Below are positions 35,967-47,790 of a stretch of 64,000 bases of DNA, piece by piece. Made by a program: the position numbers and the translations under genes. The notes under the pieces are model-generated. The model had not been told where the DNA came from. It worked only from the letters and a program-made list of their open reading frames with translations, and ran no database searches. Source of the DNA: Ustulina deusta (Eukaryota > Ascomycota > Sordariomycetes > Xylariales > Xylariaceae); NCBI GenBank assembly GCA_023159155.1, contig JAJNNX010000014.1, positions 1-64,000 of the forward strand, written 5' to 3'. Every line of letters begins with the position of its first letter. Positions within the stretch are counted from its first letter, which is position 1.

Positions 35967-37558
35967 TGTGTTGTGCCAGTATACGATACGAGAGAAGGTC
36001 TAAATGCCCTGTCGGCTCTCCCTTTGACGGTGGTAAAGCTCTAAGCGTGGGCCGTTATCGTGGGTAAGTTTCCAATGTAAGCCCACATACTTCGAACGGC
36101 GGCAGGGAGATAGCTTAATGCCTTTCTTTGGGAAAGGACGTAAGATACTACTATATGTGCGAAATCGAAATGAATATTTTCAATAGGTAGATCCGTTGCA
36201 GCAACGGCATGGACAAAGAAGTACACGGAGCACACAGTATGGCGATCGCAGGACGGCTATCTAGCTGCCTACTAAACTAGTCTTTATCTACAGGTACAAC
36301 ACACTAGACAGCTATGAAGAAGTCGTGGGAGACTTACCGTCACTCTCACGAGAAGTTGAAAAGTTGCATCAGAGTCTGCTGAGGGCTGAACAGCGCAGGG
36401 CCGACTAGGTGGCTGGACATGACGTCGATACTGGGTTGTGCTAGAGCGTCTGTGTTGTCATGTCGGAGAACTAATCTACAGCATATTACACTATCGTAGT
36501 GTCAGTCGGCTTACTAGACACCTAGCTAGAGTAGATCCAGAATATACCTCGCATCAGTCGTGCAAAAACAGCGTTACTCGCTTTATGCCAAGATTGGCCA
36601 GACTCAGAACCAAAAGCAGGTCAGAAATTTCGATATTCCTACCCCGTCAGGGCCACTGCAAGCATGGTTAATCCGAGCGATTTATGCAATTGGGAACGAA
36701 CCAATACGAAAGTTGAATTTTGCGCAGCTATATAACACGAAACCTTGCGTTAGTTGGCGTGTTAGAGCCTTAACGCAAGATTTCTTCGAGGACGGGAACT
36801 GAGTGATGGCGTCACATTGTGTTCGAGTGTACGTAGTGTATGTAGGGAGACTCTGTGTTGCCCGAAACGGGAAATGGACAGGGAAATGTCCAGTTCTAAT
36901 TGGCCCAAGATTGGCGGCAGCAGCCTGCCGACGCAAATGCTCCACAGCAGAGCGGGTGTCTTTGGGGGCGCGATGTCGTCATCATATCCTGACGTGGGCG
37001 ATTGCCAGGCGCCGCCGAAGCAGAAATTAATCTAGTTTTCAGAAGAAGGTGCTGCGAGAATCACGGGCGCCATTCAGGCCACAGCCGTCTTGCTTAGGCA
37101 ATCAGATTTACCGCATTTGTTTGCCGAGTCTTACCTTACTTAAGCCTGTGCAGCCCGTCAGCACACGCTCTCTCGCTATATCACATGCCGGGAAAATACA
37201 AAGCAAAGGAGGCGGAAAGCACCGGACGAAGATACCTGCCTCGACAAACCACTGCGTCACCGAACCAACCGAGCCTTGCCCTACCATCCCGCCAACAAGT
37301 TCTCTTATCAACTCGATCCCACCCTCGACCCTCCAACCCGCTTCCTTCATTTGTTAGATGTCTTGACGCCTTCCTTATATTGGAAGCCTTTTTCTCGTGC
37401 ACCACACAGGCCCTCTGATCAGACCCAGGAGATCGGTGCCAGAAGAGCAGTACCAGAACCGCACCAGACGAGCTCTGTCGTGGCGCTCTCAGTTCAGCTT
37501 GGATTTCCTCCTTCATCACCACCCGCACAACACTTGCGTCCGGGCGCCGTGATACACA
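35967..37558. other. Divergent intergenic region, 1.6 kb
   Basis: Separates the minus-strand hydrolase from the plus-strand ErdS gene and must hold the ErdS promoter. One CRE-like TGACGTCG lies at 36,420-36,427. The 300 bp before the ErdS ATG is C-rich. Short overlapping frames near 37,050-37,580 are 5' leader artefacts in my reading. Confidence 0.45.
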
Positions 37559-40297
37559 ATGCCGGGCGCGCTTAAGCAACCGCTTCTCTACCTAAATCGC
37601 ATGATCGGTCACTCGTCTGCGAAAAACCACATCACCAAGCTGCGGATGGGCAACACCGACGCCCTGGAACATGATTCTGACTCCGACAGGAAACATCTCA
37701 AATCAGTGTACGAGAAGAGAGCAAAGCGACAGTCCGCCCAGGAGGAGAGGATATCCCTTCAAGCGAAGCGCCGGCAGGATGAAGAAACTGCGCGCGCCGC
37801 TGATGCACCCCACATCAGCGGAAGTTATGGCACCGCCGACGAGAAGATTGTCCCGCCCTCGGAAGACATATCCGACCTGACCGCGTCTCGAGCTGGCTCA
37901 GTCATCAGTTTCACCGCTCGGGTTCATCACACACGTAACGTCAGCGCCAAGTTAGGCTTCATCATCCTCCGCCAGTCGACGAGTACCATACAAGCAGTGC
38001 TCCAAGTACGCGAGGGAGTCGTGTCTGAGCAATTCGTTAGGTGGGCCGAACACCTATATTCGGAATGTATTGTCTGTGTGCAGGGCGAATTGCGAGCGCC
38101 GCCCGAGACGGTCAAGGCATGCACCATCCATGATCTCGAGATTCTCGTCGATAAAATGCACGTTTTGGTCCCCATCGAAAGCCCCCTACATATCGACGTG
38201 TTTGGAATGGACCAGACCGAGGAAAACTCAGAGACGCATGAGAAGCAGCTAGCAGTTTCCGGTCGGGTTCGGACTGCTAATCGGGTCGTCTTCTTGAGAA
38301 CTCCTGTGATGCAGGGTGTTTTCCGAATCCGTGCGGGTGTCTGTAATATGTTCCGCTCAACCCTAGACGAACAAGGATTCATAGAGATCCAAACTCCGAA
38401 ACTTCAACCTGCCGCAACCGAATCGGGAGCATCAGTCTTCCCAGTAAAATATTTTGGAAGAACAGCGTACTTGGCTCAAAGTCCCCAGTTGGCCAAACAA
38501 ATGGCCATATCCGCTGATTTCGGTCGTGTGTACGAAATTGGTCCCATTTTCAGAGCAGAAGATAGTAATACGCACCGCCACCTTACCGAATATACTGGGT
38601 TGGACCTCGAGATGGCTATTCTTAATGACTACCACGAGGCTATAGACATTATCGATAACCTGCTGAAAGCAATATTCAAAGGAGTTTATGCCCGGTACCG
38701 CAGGGAAATTGACATTGTCAAGGACCGATTCCCTCATGAGGATCTCGTTTGGCTAGAAGAGACACCTCGTATGACGTTTAAGGAAGGCATAAAACTTCTG
38801 AATGACTCTGGATGGGTAGATGACGATGGTAAACCAGCTTCAGAATACGAGGATCTCGCTACACGGGCTGAAATTCGACTGGGACAATTGGTCAAAGAGA
38901 AGTATAAGACCGACTACTTCATCCTCGACAAGTTCCCTACTTCGGCTCGTCCATTCTATACTCACCTTGACAAAGACGACGAAAAAGTCACAAACTCGTT
39001 TGACATATTCCTCCGAGGTCAAGAAATTACGACCGGTGGCCAAAGAATCAACAACCTGCAGCTTTTGACCGAAAGAATGAAAAAGGCCGGGGTGGACCCA
39101 GGGACTATGGAAGAGTATATGCAGGCCTTTGAATGGGGGGCACCTCCCCATGCCGGGTGCGGCATTGGTCTAGAGAGAGTGTTGTTCCTCTTGCTCGATC
39201 TAGGCGATGTCCGTAATGCTTCATTATTCCCTCGCGATCCGAAGTCGTTACCTGCAAATACTGCGGTCACCGACAAGCTACCATTCCCTGACGCTGACAC
39301 TATCAAGTATGCGTTTGAAGGAGAACACACACATGTTCGCCTTCCAGATCTTGACGAACTCATAGTCAATTATGGCGATGCGACAAACACCTCATGGCTC
39401 GATGACCGTTATAAGGTCTGGCGAGACACGGAGACGGGCGCTGCCGTTGGATATGCCGAGGAAAATGGCTATGCTCTGATCATGGGCAACCCGCTTTGCG
39501 ATTCACGTCAGTACCCAGGTGTGATCAGCTCTTTTCTACGATATTTGAAGAAGAGCGAAGATCTCCGCCCTATTTGGCTTCTTGTATCTTTGGAGGTAGA
39601 GGATCTCCTCGGATCAAGACTGGGTTGGAGGACCCTTTCATCAGTGGCCGAGGAGCGCGTCGATACTCATAACGCAGCCCAGGTCGCGAAGAAAGAGCGT
39701 CAAGCTAAGAACGCTGATATCAAAATTCACTCCACAGCCCTTGGAGAGCCCGTTCCCGACGATGTACGAGCCAAATGCGACAAGCGCATCCAGGACTGGA
39801 AGGACAACCGGAAGGGCAAGAAACAAGTCCACATTACGGACGTCCGACCTTGGATCTCTATGCCGCATCGTCGGTATCTCTGGGCCGAAGATAAGCAAGG
39901 CGAGATTGCCAGTCTTGTCATTTTACATCGCCTATCGCCCAAGAACGGTTACCAGATTAAATTCGCGCTCGATTTTCCCGGTTCTCCTTCTGGTAGCATA
40001 GAAGCGCTAATTGCGCAATCTCTGCGCCTACTGCAGTCCTCGGGCGTTGAGAACGTCACTTTTGGCACTGGTGCTACGGCGGAACTTGAGGTCGGTCAGA
40101 ATCTTAACGGTTTTAAGGCCAAGATATTAAGCCACACATACAAGACAGTTGCACAGCAACTGAGACTCGGTGCAAAGAGCGAGTTCCGCGAGAAATTCGG
40201 CGTCAAGAACGACCCCGTGTACATCTGCTACCCTTTCATGGGTCTGGGTGTCTCGGGTGCAAGAACACTAATCAAATTCTTCGAAGATGAGATGTAG
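37559..40297 (+). CDS. erdS: Ergosteryl-3beta-O-L-aspartate synthase (AspRS-DUF2156 fusion)
   Basis: Single exon, 912 residues. Residues about 40-80 are a charged helical extension as in eukaryotic AspRS. An OB-fold anticodon-binding domain follows (about 95-210), then the class IIb aspartyl-tRNA synthetase core: QSPQLAKQM, motif 2 FRAEDSNTHRHLTE near residue 330, GQEITTGGQR, and motif 3 GIGLERVLFLLLDLGDVRN near 535. After a short linker (about 560-600) comes a DUF2156/GNAT-like aminoacyl-tRNA transferase domain with GYALIMGNPLCD, LASLVILHRLSPK-like strands and a C-terminal GLGVSGARTL. In fungi this fusion charges tRNA-Asp and moves the aspartate to ergosterol, giving ergosteryl-aspartate in membranes; a separate AspRS normally serves translation. 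All motifs are present, so it should be active. It is convergent with the PDR transporter gene. Confidence 0.92.
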   Translation: MPGALKQPLLYLNRMIGHSSAKNHITKLRMGNTDALEHDSDSDRKHLKSVYEKRAKRQSAQEERISLQAKRRQDEETARAADAPHISGSYGTADEKIVPPSEDISDLTASRAGSVISFTARVHHTRNVSAKLGFIILRQSTSTIQAVLQVREGVVSEQFVRWAEHLYSECIVCVQGELRAPPETVKACTIHDLEILVDKMHVLVPIESPLHIDVFGMDQTEENSETHEKQLAVSGRVRTANRVVFLRTPVMQGVFRIRAGVCNMFRSTLDEQGFIEIQTPKLQPAATESGASVFPVKYFGRTAYLAQSPQLAKQMAISADFGRVYEIGPIFRAEDSNTHRHLTEYTGLDLEMAILNDYHEAIDIIDNLLKAIFKGVYARYRREIDIVKDRFPHEDLVWLEETPRMTFKEGIKLLNDSGWVDDDGKPASEYEDLATRAEIRLGQLVKEKYKTDYFILDKFPTSARPFYTHLDKDDEKVTNSFDIFLRGQEITTGGQRINNLQLLTERMKKAGVDPGTMEEYMQAFEWGAPPHAGCGIGLERVLFLLLDLGDVRNASLFPRDPKSLPANTAVTDKLPFPDADTIKYAFEGEHTHVRLPDLDELIVNYGDATNTSWLDDRYKVWRDTETGAAVGYAEENGYALIMGNPLCDSRQYPGVISSFLRYLKKSEDLRPIWLLVSLEVEDLLGSRLGWRTLSSVAEERVDTHNAAQVAKKERQAKNADIKIHSTALGEPVPDDVRAKCDKRIQDWKDNRKGKKQVHITDVRPWISMPHRRYLWAEDKQGEIASLVILHRLSPKNGYQIKFALDFPGSPSGSIEALIAQSLRLLQSSGVENVTFGTGATAELEVGQNLNGFKAKILSHTYKTVAQQLRLGAKSEFREKFGVKNDPVYICYPFMGLGVSGARTLIKFFEDEM

Positions 40298-40818
40298 GAA
40301 GTCCATAATCGGAGGAGGAGTGGGGGCAGTAGTCGTACTATTGTGGGAGATGGTTCGATGACAAGGTTGCTGCGCGTTTTCTTTAATGGGATCGTCAGTT
40401 GCTTTATTACCGAATCGCGGGTTTAACATAGTCGCATAGCGCACTAGACATATTTGGCAAGCTTTCATTGCTGTTTTGATATACCCATTTGGAGGTAGAG
40501 CTAGTCATCATATCTCCCCCATGTTTAGGATTAGACATGAATATATAAACTAATACTCATTACTCTAAATTTTGTATTCCTGCCCTATAATAGTCTATAT
40601 TGTAGTCGTTACCATTGTGACCAGCCTAATTCTTGGAACCCTTTGACTAACTTCTCGTCTGCAATGGACACCGCCGGACACAGAATATATCTATCTCCGT
40701 GCAACTATAGCATTACGTCCAACTCCCCGCGAGCTTTATAACGTTCTCTATAGCAAGTTATCGATCATGCATTATAGAAAATTTCCACATCTCCCTGCCT
40801 ACTATTTACGACTACAAC
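40298..40818. other. Intergenic, convergent 3' ends
   Basis: About 0.5 kb between ErdS and the ABC transporter gene. A+T-rich near 40,530-40,620 as usual for fungal 3' regions. No other feature seen. Confidence 0.55.
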
Positions 40819-41083
40819 TTAGTCCCTCTTCCGGCTAAGGCGCTTCAACGGCGTCTTCAAAACGTCGACGAGCTTGCCTAGGGTACCGAAGACATACCCG
40901 AACCCAAAGCTCCAACCGCGGATGCGAACCGTGTAAATGAAGAAGTATACCAGGGCCCAATTGGAGATGCAGAAGGCGAGGAAGATACCGAAATCTGTAG
41001 TAGTGAGTTAGAAAGTTAGTGACATGGTTGTCGTTATTGAGACATTGTTCACTTTAAGCGGATCGGAGGGAAAAGCATTGAAA

Positions 41084-41118
<35 letters not shown>

Positions 41119-44100
41119 TGTACATACCTCTCCACTTCTCGTTAGCGTCGATGTTGAGCGTGGCCAGATACTGATTCCCGGTCGTGTAAGGACAGTACTG
41201 GCAGTCCGCGCGCGCGTCCGGGTTGAGCAGGTAGCCGCCGGCGGAGGAGGCGAAGGCGCCGGCGTATTCCTGGCAGGTCTGGCCCGAGGGCGCGTCGAAG
41301 CGGGCCGTCTCCGACACGTCGCAGCGCACGGGCACGCCGTCGAGGGTCGCGGCTAGCACGCCCCCGATCCAGTACGTGCTCGGATTCACGTAGTAGGTCC
41401 AGAACCGCCAGAAAACGGGCAGCATGCTGTAGGGCTGGACTACGCCGTTGAAGAGGCCGAACATGACGAAGAAGAAAGGGAGGATCTAGGGGGGATAGGT
41501 GTTGCGTTAGTATATTATTGATTGCGGTGCTTGTTGGTTGGGTGGGCGGTATTTGGTTTGAAAGGGGCGGGGGTAGGGGATGCATGCATGCGACTTACGT
41601 TCGAGATGACGGTGAAGCTGGGGGCGAATGCACAGATCCATTGGCCCCAAGAGCTCATGAAAAGGAATATGAGGATGGTCATCAAATAAGCATATCCGGA
41701 CACAGAGCTCTGCGTCGGCAGGCCCGTGGGCCAGTACCAGAGGACCCAATAAAGAGTCCCGGACACGATGGCTGCGGGGATCTCGGCCACAATGTTAGCG
41801 GTGCAGAACGCGACCCATCCGTAGACGCGCGAGGGATACTCCCGGGCCTCCCAGAGGGCCATGTTGGTGAAGAACTTGGGCAAGACAGCGTTGACGATGG
41901 TCGGCGGGATGGTGACGATCAGAAAGCTCGTGAACAGCCGGTTCTGCATGTCCTGGATCGAGTAGCCCAGCTGCCAGAACGTGAACCCGTTGAATATGCC
42001 GACGATGACGGCCACGAAGAACTTCCCGTACAGATACGAGGGATCGCGCCAGTATTGGCGGAACATGCGTTTCGTCAGCTCGACGGTCTGCGTCCATGTC
42101 GACGCGGCATATTCCCTGTATACCTCTTTCTTCTTCGTGTCCTGGTTGGGATCCGTGGCGGCGCTCCGTACCCTCTTCAGGCCGTCGATTTCCTCAATCA
42201 CCTTCGCCGCCTGCCCGCTGTTCCGCCATTCCTCGTTCCAGTCGACTTTCGTGCCATCTTCGCGCTTGTGCGGACGCGCGGCCGTCTCCAAGATGAACTC
42301 GGCGACGTTCTTGCCCGGCGGCGGACGAGTGCCTCTCTGCGCGAAATATTCAATCACGTCCTTCCCGTTCTCGCCGATAGGGCCGAAGTAGAACGTGTTT
42401 CCGCCGGGATTCAGCGCCAGCACCATGTCGAATTGCTGGATCAAGACTGAGCTCGGCTGGTGAATTGTGCAGACTATGGCTTGCCCCGCTCGCGCGAGCT
42501 TCTTGAGGAAGCTCACGATGGAGAAGGCGGACTGGGAATCTAGACCCGAAGTCGGCTCGTCGAGGAATAGGAGGAGCGACGGCTTCGCGGCGAGCTCTAC
42601 GCCGATGGTCAATCGTTTGCGGAGCTCGACCCCGAGGGAGGAGATGATGGCGTCTCGGAGATCATTCAGCTCTAATAGATCGATAATCTTATCGACGTAC
42701 GCCAGCTTCTCGGGCCGTGGAACGCTGGACTCTTGACGCAACAAGGCACTGAATTCGATTGCTTCGCGAATGGTTTGTGTGCCGTCGTGAAGATCGCCTT
42801 GTAGGCAGAAGCCAGTGTTTCGCTGGAAATCAGGACCCAACGGACGGCCGTCGACGGACATCTCGCCAGCGACGACTCCCGTACGCTGGCGCTGGGCTAA
42901 TGTATTCAGGAGTGTTGTTTTCCCGGCCCCAGATGCGCCGACTAAAGCGACTAAAAGACCGGGCTTCGCATATCCATTCACCTTATTCAATAGCTTCCGT
43001 TCGCCTCCGAGGTACGGCACCGTATATTCGACGTCACGCCATGTGAAGATCGAGTCGCTTCTGCTCAGTTGCTCCAAATCGGCCTCCTCGTTCACAGCAG
43101 TCACATCCCCGGAGCCCTTCGAAGACACGCTAGGGGTCGAGCCAACATTCTTCTCCACGTCGTCGGGGGCTTCCGCTTTCTGGGCTTGGTCCTTGGCTTT
43201 ACGACTCTTTTTGAAGATGAGGGCGCCACCACCACCAGATACGAAGCTGAATATCTCCGTAGCTATCACGGTGATGAGAATATACAGAATGGTGAAGGCG
43301 ATGGCAACGCCAAAGTTGCGCCATAAGTTTGAGCGAGTGTAATTGAATTGCGACTGCAAATAATCATCCCCTGTGACCCGGACAGAATTAGTCGTTGCGC
43401 CCCTCAGGGAGCAACCTTGGAACCCAGGCTGGGCATTGGGCCCTTGCGGGATGAGTTGCTCGGGAGCGCACTCCATGATACGCCCCGAAAATTCGTTCGC
43501 AACGACGACCTCAAAGCTGTAAGATAACGGATTTATCCAATAGAGCCAGCCAAACCAGATATACCGGCCCAGCAGCTGTGTCTTGGGAATGACGTAACCA
43601 GTGTAAATGATTAGAATGTTCAATGCGATACCGGAAAAGCGGACAGCTGTGTCGATCTCAGGTGAGATGCTCGCGAACATTCGATAGAGAGCCGTTACCA
43701 GGATTGTGGTGGTATAGACGAACAGGAGGTAAATCCAGAACTTGCTGACATCGCGATCAAGATTCGTCAGGAAGTACATGATAATGCCGAATAGTACAAC
43801 CTGGACAAATATTGTAGGGAAGTCTGTGATGACACGAGCAAGAGCGACTGCAGAGGGGCGATTGAAAGCGTAGTCTCTCTGCCGCGCGACCACAGCTCGT
43901 CCCGAGACTGCCTTCGTGAGCTCGCTGAGTTGCAGCCAGCCCAAGAAAAGGATGGAGAAGAAACATGCGCCTCCACGTGTGAAGGCACCGGCGGTGGAAA
44001 AAGGCTCGTTGTAATAGATGGACCCGACGATGAAGCCATTCGAGATGATGATGAATAACTTGGTCCAAAGAGTCGTTGTGTCGCCAAAGATGAGCCAGAA

Positions 44101-45708
44101 CTCACGCCTGGTGCAATTCAATACCTGACGAGGGAATGATACGGTATATGGTGACTTTTTGCTCACGTTGCCCGACTTGCCGGCTTGGACAGCCCCCTCG
44201 AACTTCTTTGTGTCTTCATATTCCGTTTGCTGTAGATGCTCCTCATAGTCCCGGACATCCTCGAGGAGTCTTTGGTAGTTTTGTGAGTTTCGAAATGCCT
44301 TCTCCAACTCCTCCGGAGTTTTAGGTGCCTTGTCTTTAAAGCCTGGTCTGAACCGCCTCTCCTTGGGATCCGTAATTGCAGTCAAGAAGTCCGCCGTTGT
44401 CTGCCGTTCAGGGCACTCGAAGCCGAGGTCGATGAAGTACTGTTTGGCCTCGTCGGCAGGGCCCGAGTAGATCTCGCGTCCTTCGTCAATAACCAAGACC
44501 TTGTCCATTAGTTCATAGATCCCTTCTCCCGCTTGATATAGGGTAACGAGAGTGGTGCGGTTGGTGATGTCCGTCATGATCCTTAGGGATTTGGCGTAAT
44601 CTAAAGCAGTGGAAGCGTCGAGACCACGCGTTGAGTTGTCCCAGGCCATAACTGTCGATTTCGATGCTAACGTTTCGGTGATCGACACACGTTTACGCTC
44701 ACCGCCAGAAACGCCGCGGATGTATTCATCGCCCACAAGAGTAAACTTTGTGTGGCTGATACCGAAAATCTTCATCAGCGCGGTGGCGATGACTGGAATA
44801 TCCTGCTTTCCCGATTTTTTCGTCTTGTTGAGTAAGGCGAACGTCAAGGTTTGCCACACGTTTAAGGTGGCATGGTGGATATCATCTTCCGGGTTATAGT
44901 TGACCTCACCGCGGTACATCTTCTGTTTTTTTGCTGGAATACCGCCATAGGATACGTCGCCTTCCACGGCAGCAAAGGACTCTCGATTATTGGTGATTAC
45001 TTTCAGGAAGGTAGAGCATCCAGCTCCTGGGCGCCCTAAGACAAGCATCATCTCGCCATCGCGAACACATCCCGTGAAGTCGTGGATTAAGGTCCGAGTT
45101 GGGGGTTTCCGGAATTGTAGAGAAGGAAATAATCTCGCGATGTTGTGATATAGATCTGGTCCGAAGGTCCCAATGACAGCATCGGGCACGGTGCGCACAA
45201 AAGACGCGGCGCTTCCGATGCCCTTGACACTGAGATTCCGATAGACAACTCCAACCCTCTTCTCGGATCCTGCCTCCGTACGCTTTTCGAATTTACCCTC
45301 TCGCATGAACTTCCCAAGATCGAAATCGTCTTCTGCGGTAGGTCCGGCTTCGACGTCAGCGCCCAGTTGATTGATACCTTCTTTCACTCCTCTTGATTCC
45401 CGAGTGTGCCGAAGATGACGACTAGCCTGTGTCTCATGTGTCTTTGTCTGGTGTAACTGAATGAGGTTATGTTGTAACTCTTCTAATTCTTCCCTGGCCA
45501 ATTCTTCATCAACACCACCGGCATCCCGCTCACCCCAAGTGCCATCGAGAGCTGGTGGCTCCTCTAGGTCTCCCTCAATTTCTACATTGTTGGCGGCGGG
45601 ATGCAGTGTACTGGGATCTACGGGTATGTCACTCCTGTGCCACGGATTCACTGGAGTCCCCGAATCAGTTCGATGGAGATCTTTCCCATCTATTGTCGTG
45701 GTCCACAT
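40819..45708 (-). CDS. Full-size PDR-type ABC transporter (ABCG, Snq2/Cdr-like)
   Basis: Three exons: 45708-41599, 41485-41128 and 40994-40819, for about 1,547 residues. Layout is (NBD-TMD)x2. NBD1 has the PDR-type degenerate Walker A GRPGAGCSTFLK near residue 222 (Cys for Lys), signature VSGGERKRVS near 328 and AWDNSTRGLD as Walker B. NBD2 has a canonical Walker A GASGAGKTTLLN near 921 and Walker B LLLFLDEPTSGLD, but the signature region reads LRKRLTIGVEL. Two six-helix bundles follow; the Cys-rich extracellular loop before the last helix lies in exon 2. The second intron carries a (TC)n microsatellite on the coding strand. These plasma-membrane pumps export azoles, toxicants and sometimes lipids. 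Asymmetric ATP sites are usual for the family. It is convergent with ErdS. Confidence 0.92.
41093..41118 (+). repeat. (GA)13 microsatellite inside an ABC-transporter intron
   Basis: A perfect 26-nt GA repeat preceded by an A-run, within the second intron of the minus-strand gene just downstream of its donor. On the coding strand it is a pyrimidine tract. Confidence 0.85.
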
Positions 45709-47270
45709 GGCAACGATTTGGTGGCAGCGGCGCAGGATTTTTAGCAGCTCGAGAATGCCGTACAGTAAACAGATTCCTCACAGCCTGGAATTCAGGCCAC
45801 TTCCGTAGGAGCTGGTCTGAAGGAAAATCAAAATATCTGTCAAGAGTTTATTTTCGTAACTGCAATCTTGACAAGTGAACAAAAAGAGATATACAGGGGG
45901 GGCTGGAGTCAATGACAGCAGGATAGACGGCTGTAGCACATTAGAAAGGAGCAGTCCTCGACTCCATATTATAGGACAATGGGAGCACCCGGAGCTACGG
46001 GTATAAGGAGCACTTTTGTCCATTATGCATTATTCATCAACGGTCGAACTAATGTCAACTTGCCGATTGTACGTGTGGGCTGTGGGCCGTGAATTATGTC
46101 GTCACACATCGAAATGTAAGATCAGTATGTGACGGCAGCCATCTTCGTGGCCCGCGGTAGCATCGGCTTGGCGCATCTGCTTACAACCTCTGTGCACTAC
46201 TCTGGCACTTCCAGTGGTGCTGATAAGCGCGGATTGGCTCAGCACTATTTGATCTGGTAAGATAATTGAATGAAAGCTGATAATTGTGTGATTGATTATG
46301 TTAGGCCTGTGCCCACCAAATTCAACCTGTATTAGAAATCAACCAAAAATCTGATTTATCACCCAGTCTGTCTTAGATACCCTTTACTGCTTTGGATCGC
46401 TTTGTGCAACTTGCTCCGTCGATGGGGACTGTTCCCACATTTTGGGAATGCGGAGCCTCAACATCAGTGGGCGCATCTTATTAATATGCCGAACCTTTTA
46501 TATGTCTTAGCCAATAAGAGGAGATTCGTTATCAAACTAACGACTGCAGGAAACTTGCATTATTTATTGGGTACCGATCGGGTATCGGGTGCGAATCTTC
46601 TTCCATGTTGACTCGTCACATCGGCGATAAACTTGTTGATTGTTGTCGAACAAGAACTATATCGGGCTTAAGAGCACTGATATACCTATATGAAGTACGG
46701 AGTTAACCAACATTAGCTCCATCTGAGTCACCCCGAAGTCTTGGACTAGGCCACTTTGCAGATCGACTTACTATGCATTCGGGGTGAATGTACCAATCAA
46801 CTTTGATTCCTAGATGCTGGAACGCGTTATCTACCAAAGATAATCAACAGAGTACCAACGACTCTCATGCTGAAATCATATACAATGCACCCCCACCTCC
46901 CTCCCCCACTAAGGTGACAGTAGTTAGTTGTTTGGCACTAGCAAGCCGAAACGTCCATTGACCCGATTCGCTTTTATCTAACAACCCCCACGGGTACTGC
47001 CTAACATACCTCTACATATTGGACTTGGCTAACCATACTGTTTCTGGAAACACGCGAGTGCCACAGGGTTGGTTGAGTAACTTGTATAAGACGTGTTCTA
47101 TAGAAGGTGGTGCTACCATAGGCCTAGCTTTATGTTGTGATAAACCAGGTCGCTAACTACGACGACACTCAATTGTCAAGGGTAGATTTTCGCTATACTC
47201 ACCCTGTACTTATCTATATTCTTCACTAGACATTCTCACTTGTTCTTAATGCCCAAATGAATTTTCGACC
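45709..47270. other. Upstream region of the ABC transporter gene and gene-free DNA
   Basis: 1.6 kb without a recognisable gene; holds the promoter of the minus-strand transporter. Frames of 60-115 codons near 45,461-45,808 are shadows of, or overlap, the transporter 5' end. Confidence 0.5.
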
Positions 47271-47790
47271 TCCTTAATTAACTGTGTGGTCGAATCAGAG
47301 CCGTCACAGGAGCCCAACGAAACACCCCTTCGTGCGGCTCGCATTCATGGATCATAATTCCAATGTTGGCCAAGAACAACAACTTTCCTGTCTTTCCCGA
47401 CACCTGCCAGATAGCCCCCTCAAGCCCTGCTGCCACCTCCGTAGACCTTAGCCGCGCTGCACGCGCGGGAATCTCCCATTTCTTCATGTCTCATGCTCTC
47501 CTGGCATCCTAGGCCGATATTTCTCGTCAGATAGGCCGTTCGGATTCCCTCCGCGCCAATCCTGGTTCCCGGGCTATCACATCTCACAACATTAGCAGCA
47601 CCCTCTCGTTTTCTGCCGACACAGCCTGCCAGTTCTCGAACGGTGGGAAAATATTAAACTCGAAAAATATGATGTCCAGTTGGCCCTCTATGTCGCAGAG
47701 CACGTTGTCAAGCTCAATGCCACGGGGTTGTAGGTTCTATGGGCACACCGCAGGACTGGGAGACAACGGCCGGTTCTAAGGATAGCGAAC
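47271..47790 (-). pseudogene. Coding-like but broken minus-strand fragments
   Basis: A 69-codon frame at 47,278-47,487 with ATG is followed upstream (about 47,600-47,750) by another protein-like stretch (ELDNVLCDIEGQLDIIFFEF) in the same general direction, separated by stops. The composition looks coding, but I do not recognise the family. Best read as an eroded gene. Confidence 0.3.

Noticed and set aside
41518..42450. 310-codon plus-strand frame
   Set aside because: Lies opposite the second half of the ABC transporter, is rich in Arg/Asp/Gly and is a mirror frame of its GC-rich codons.
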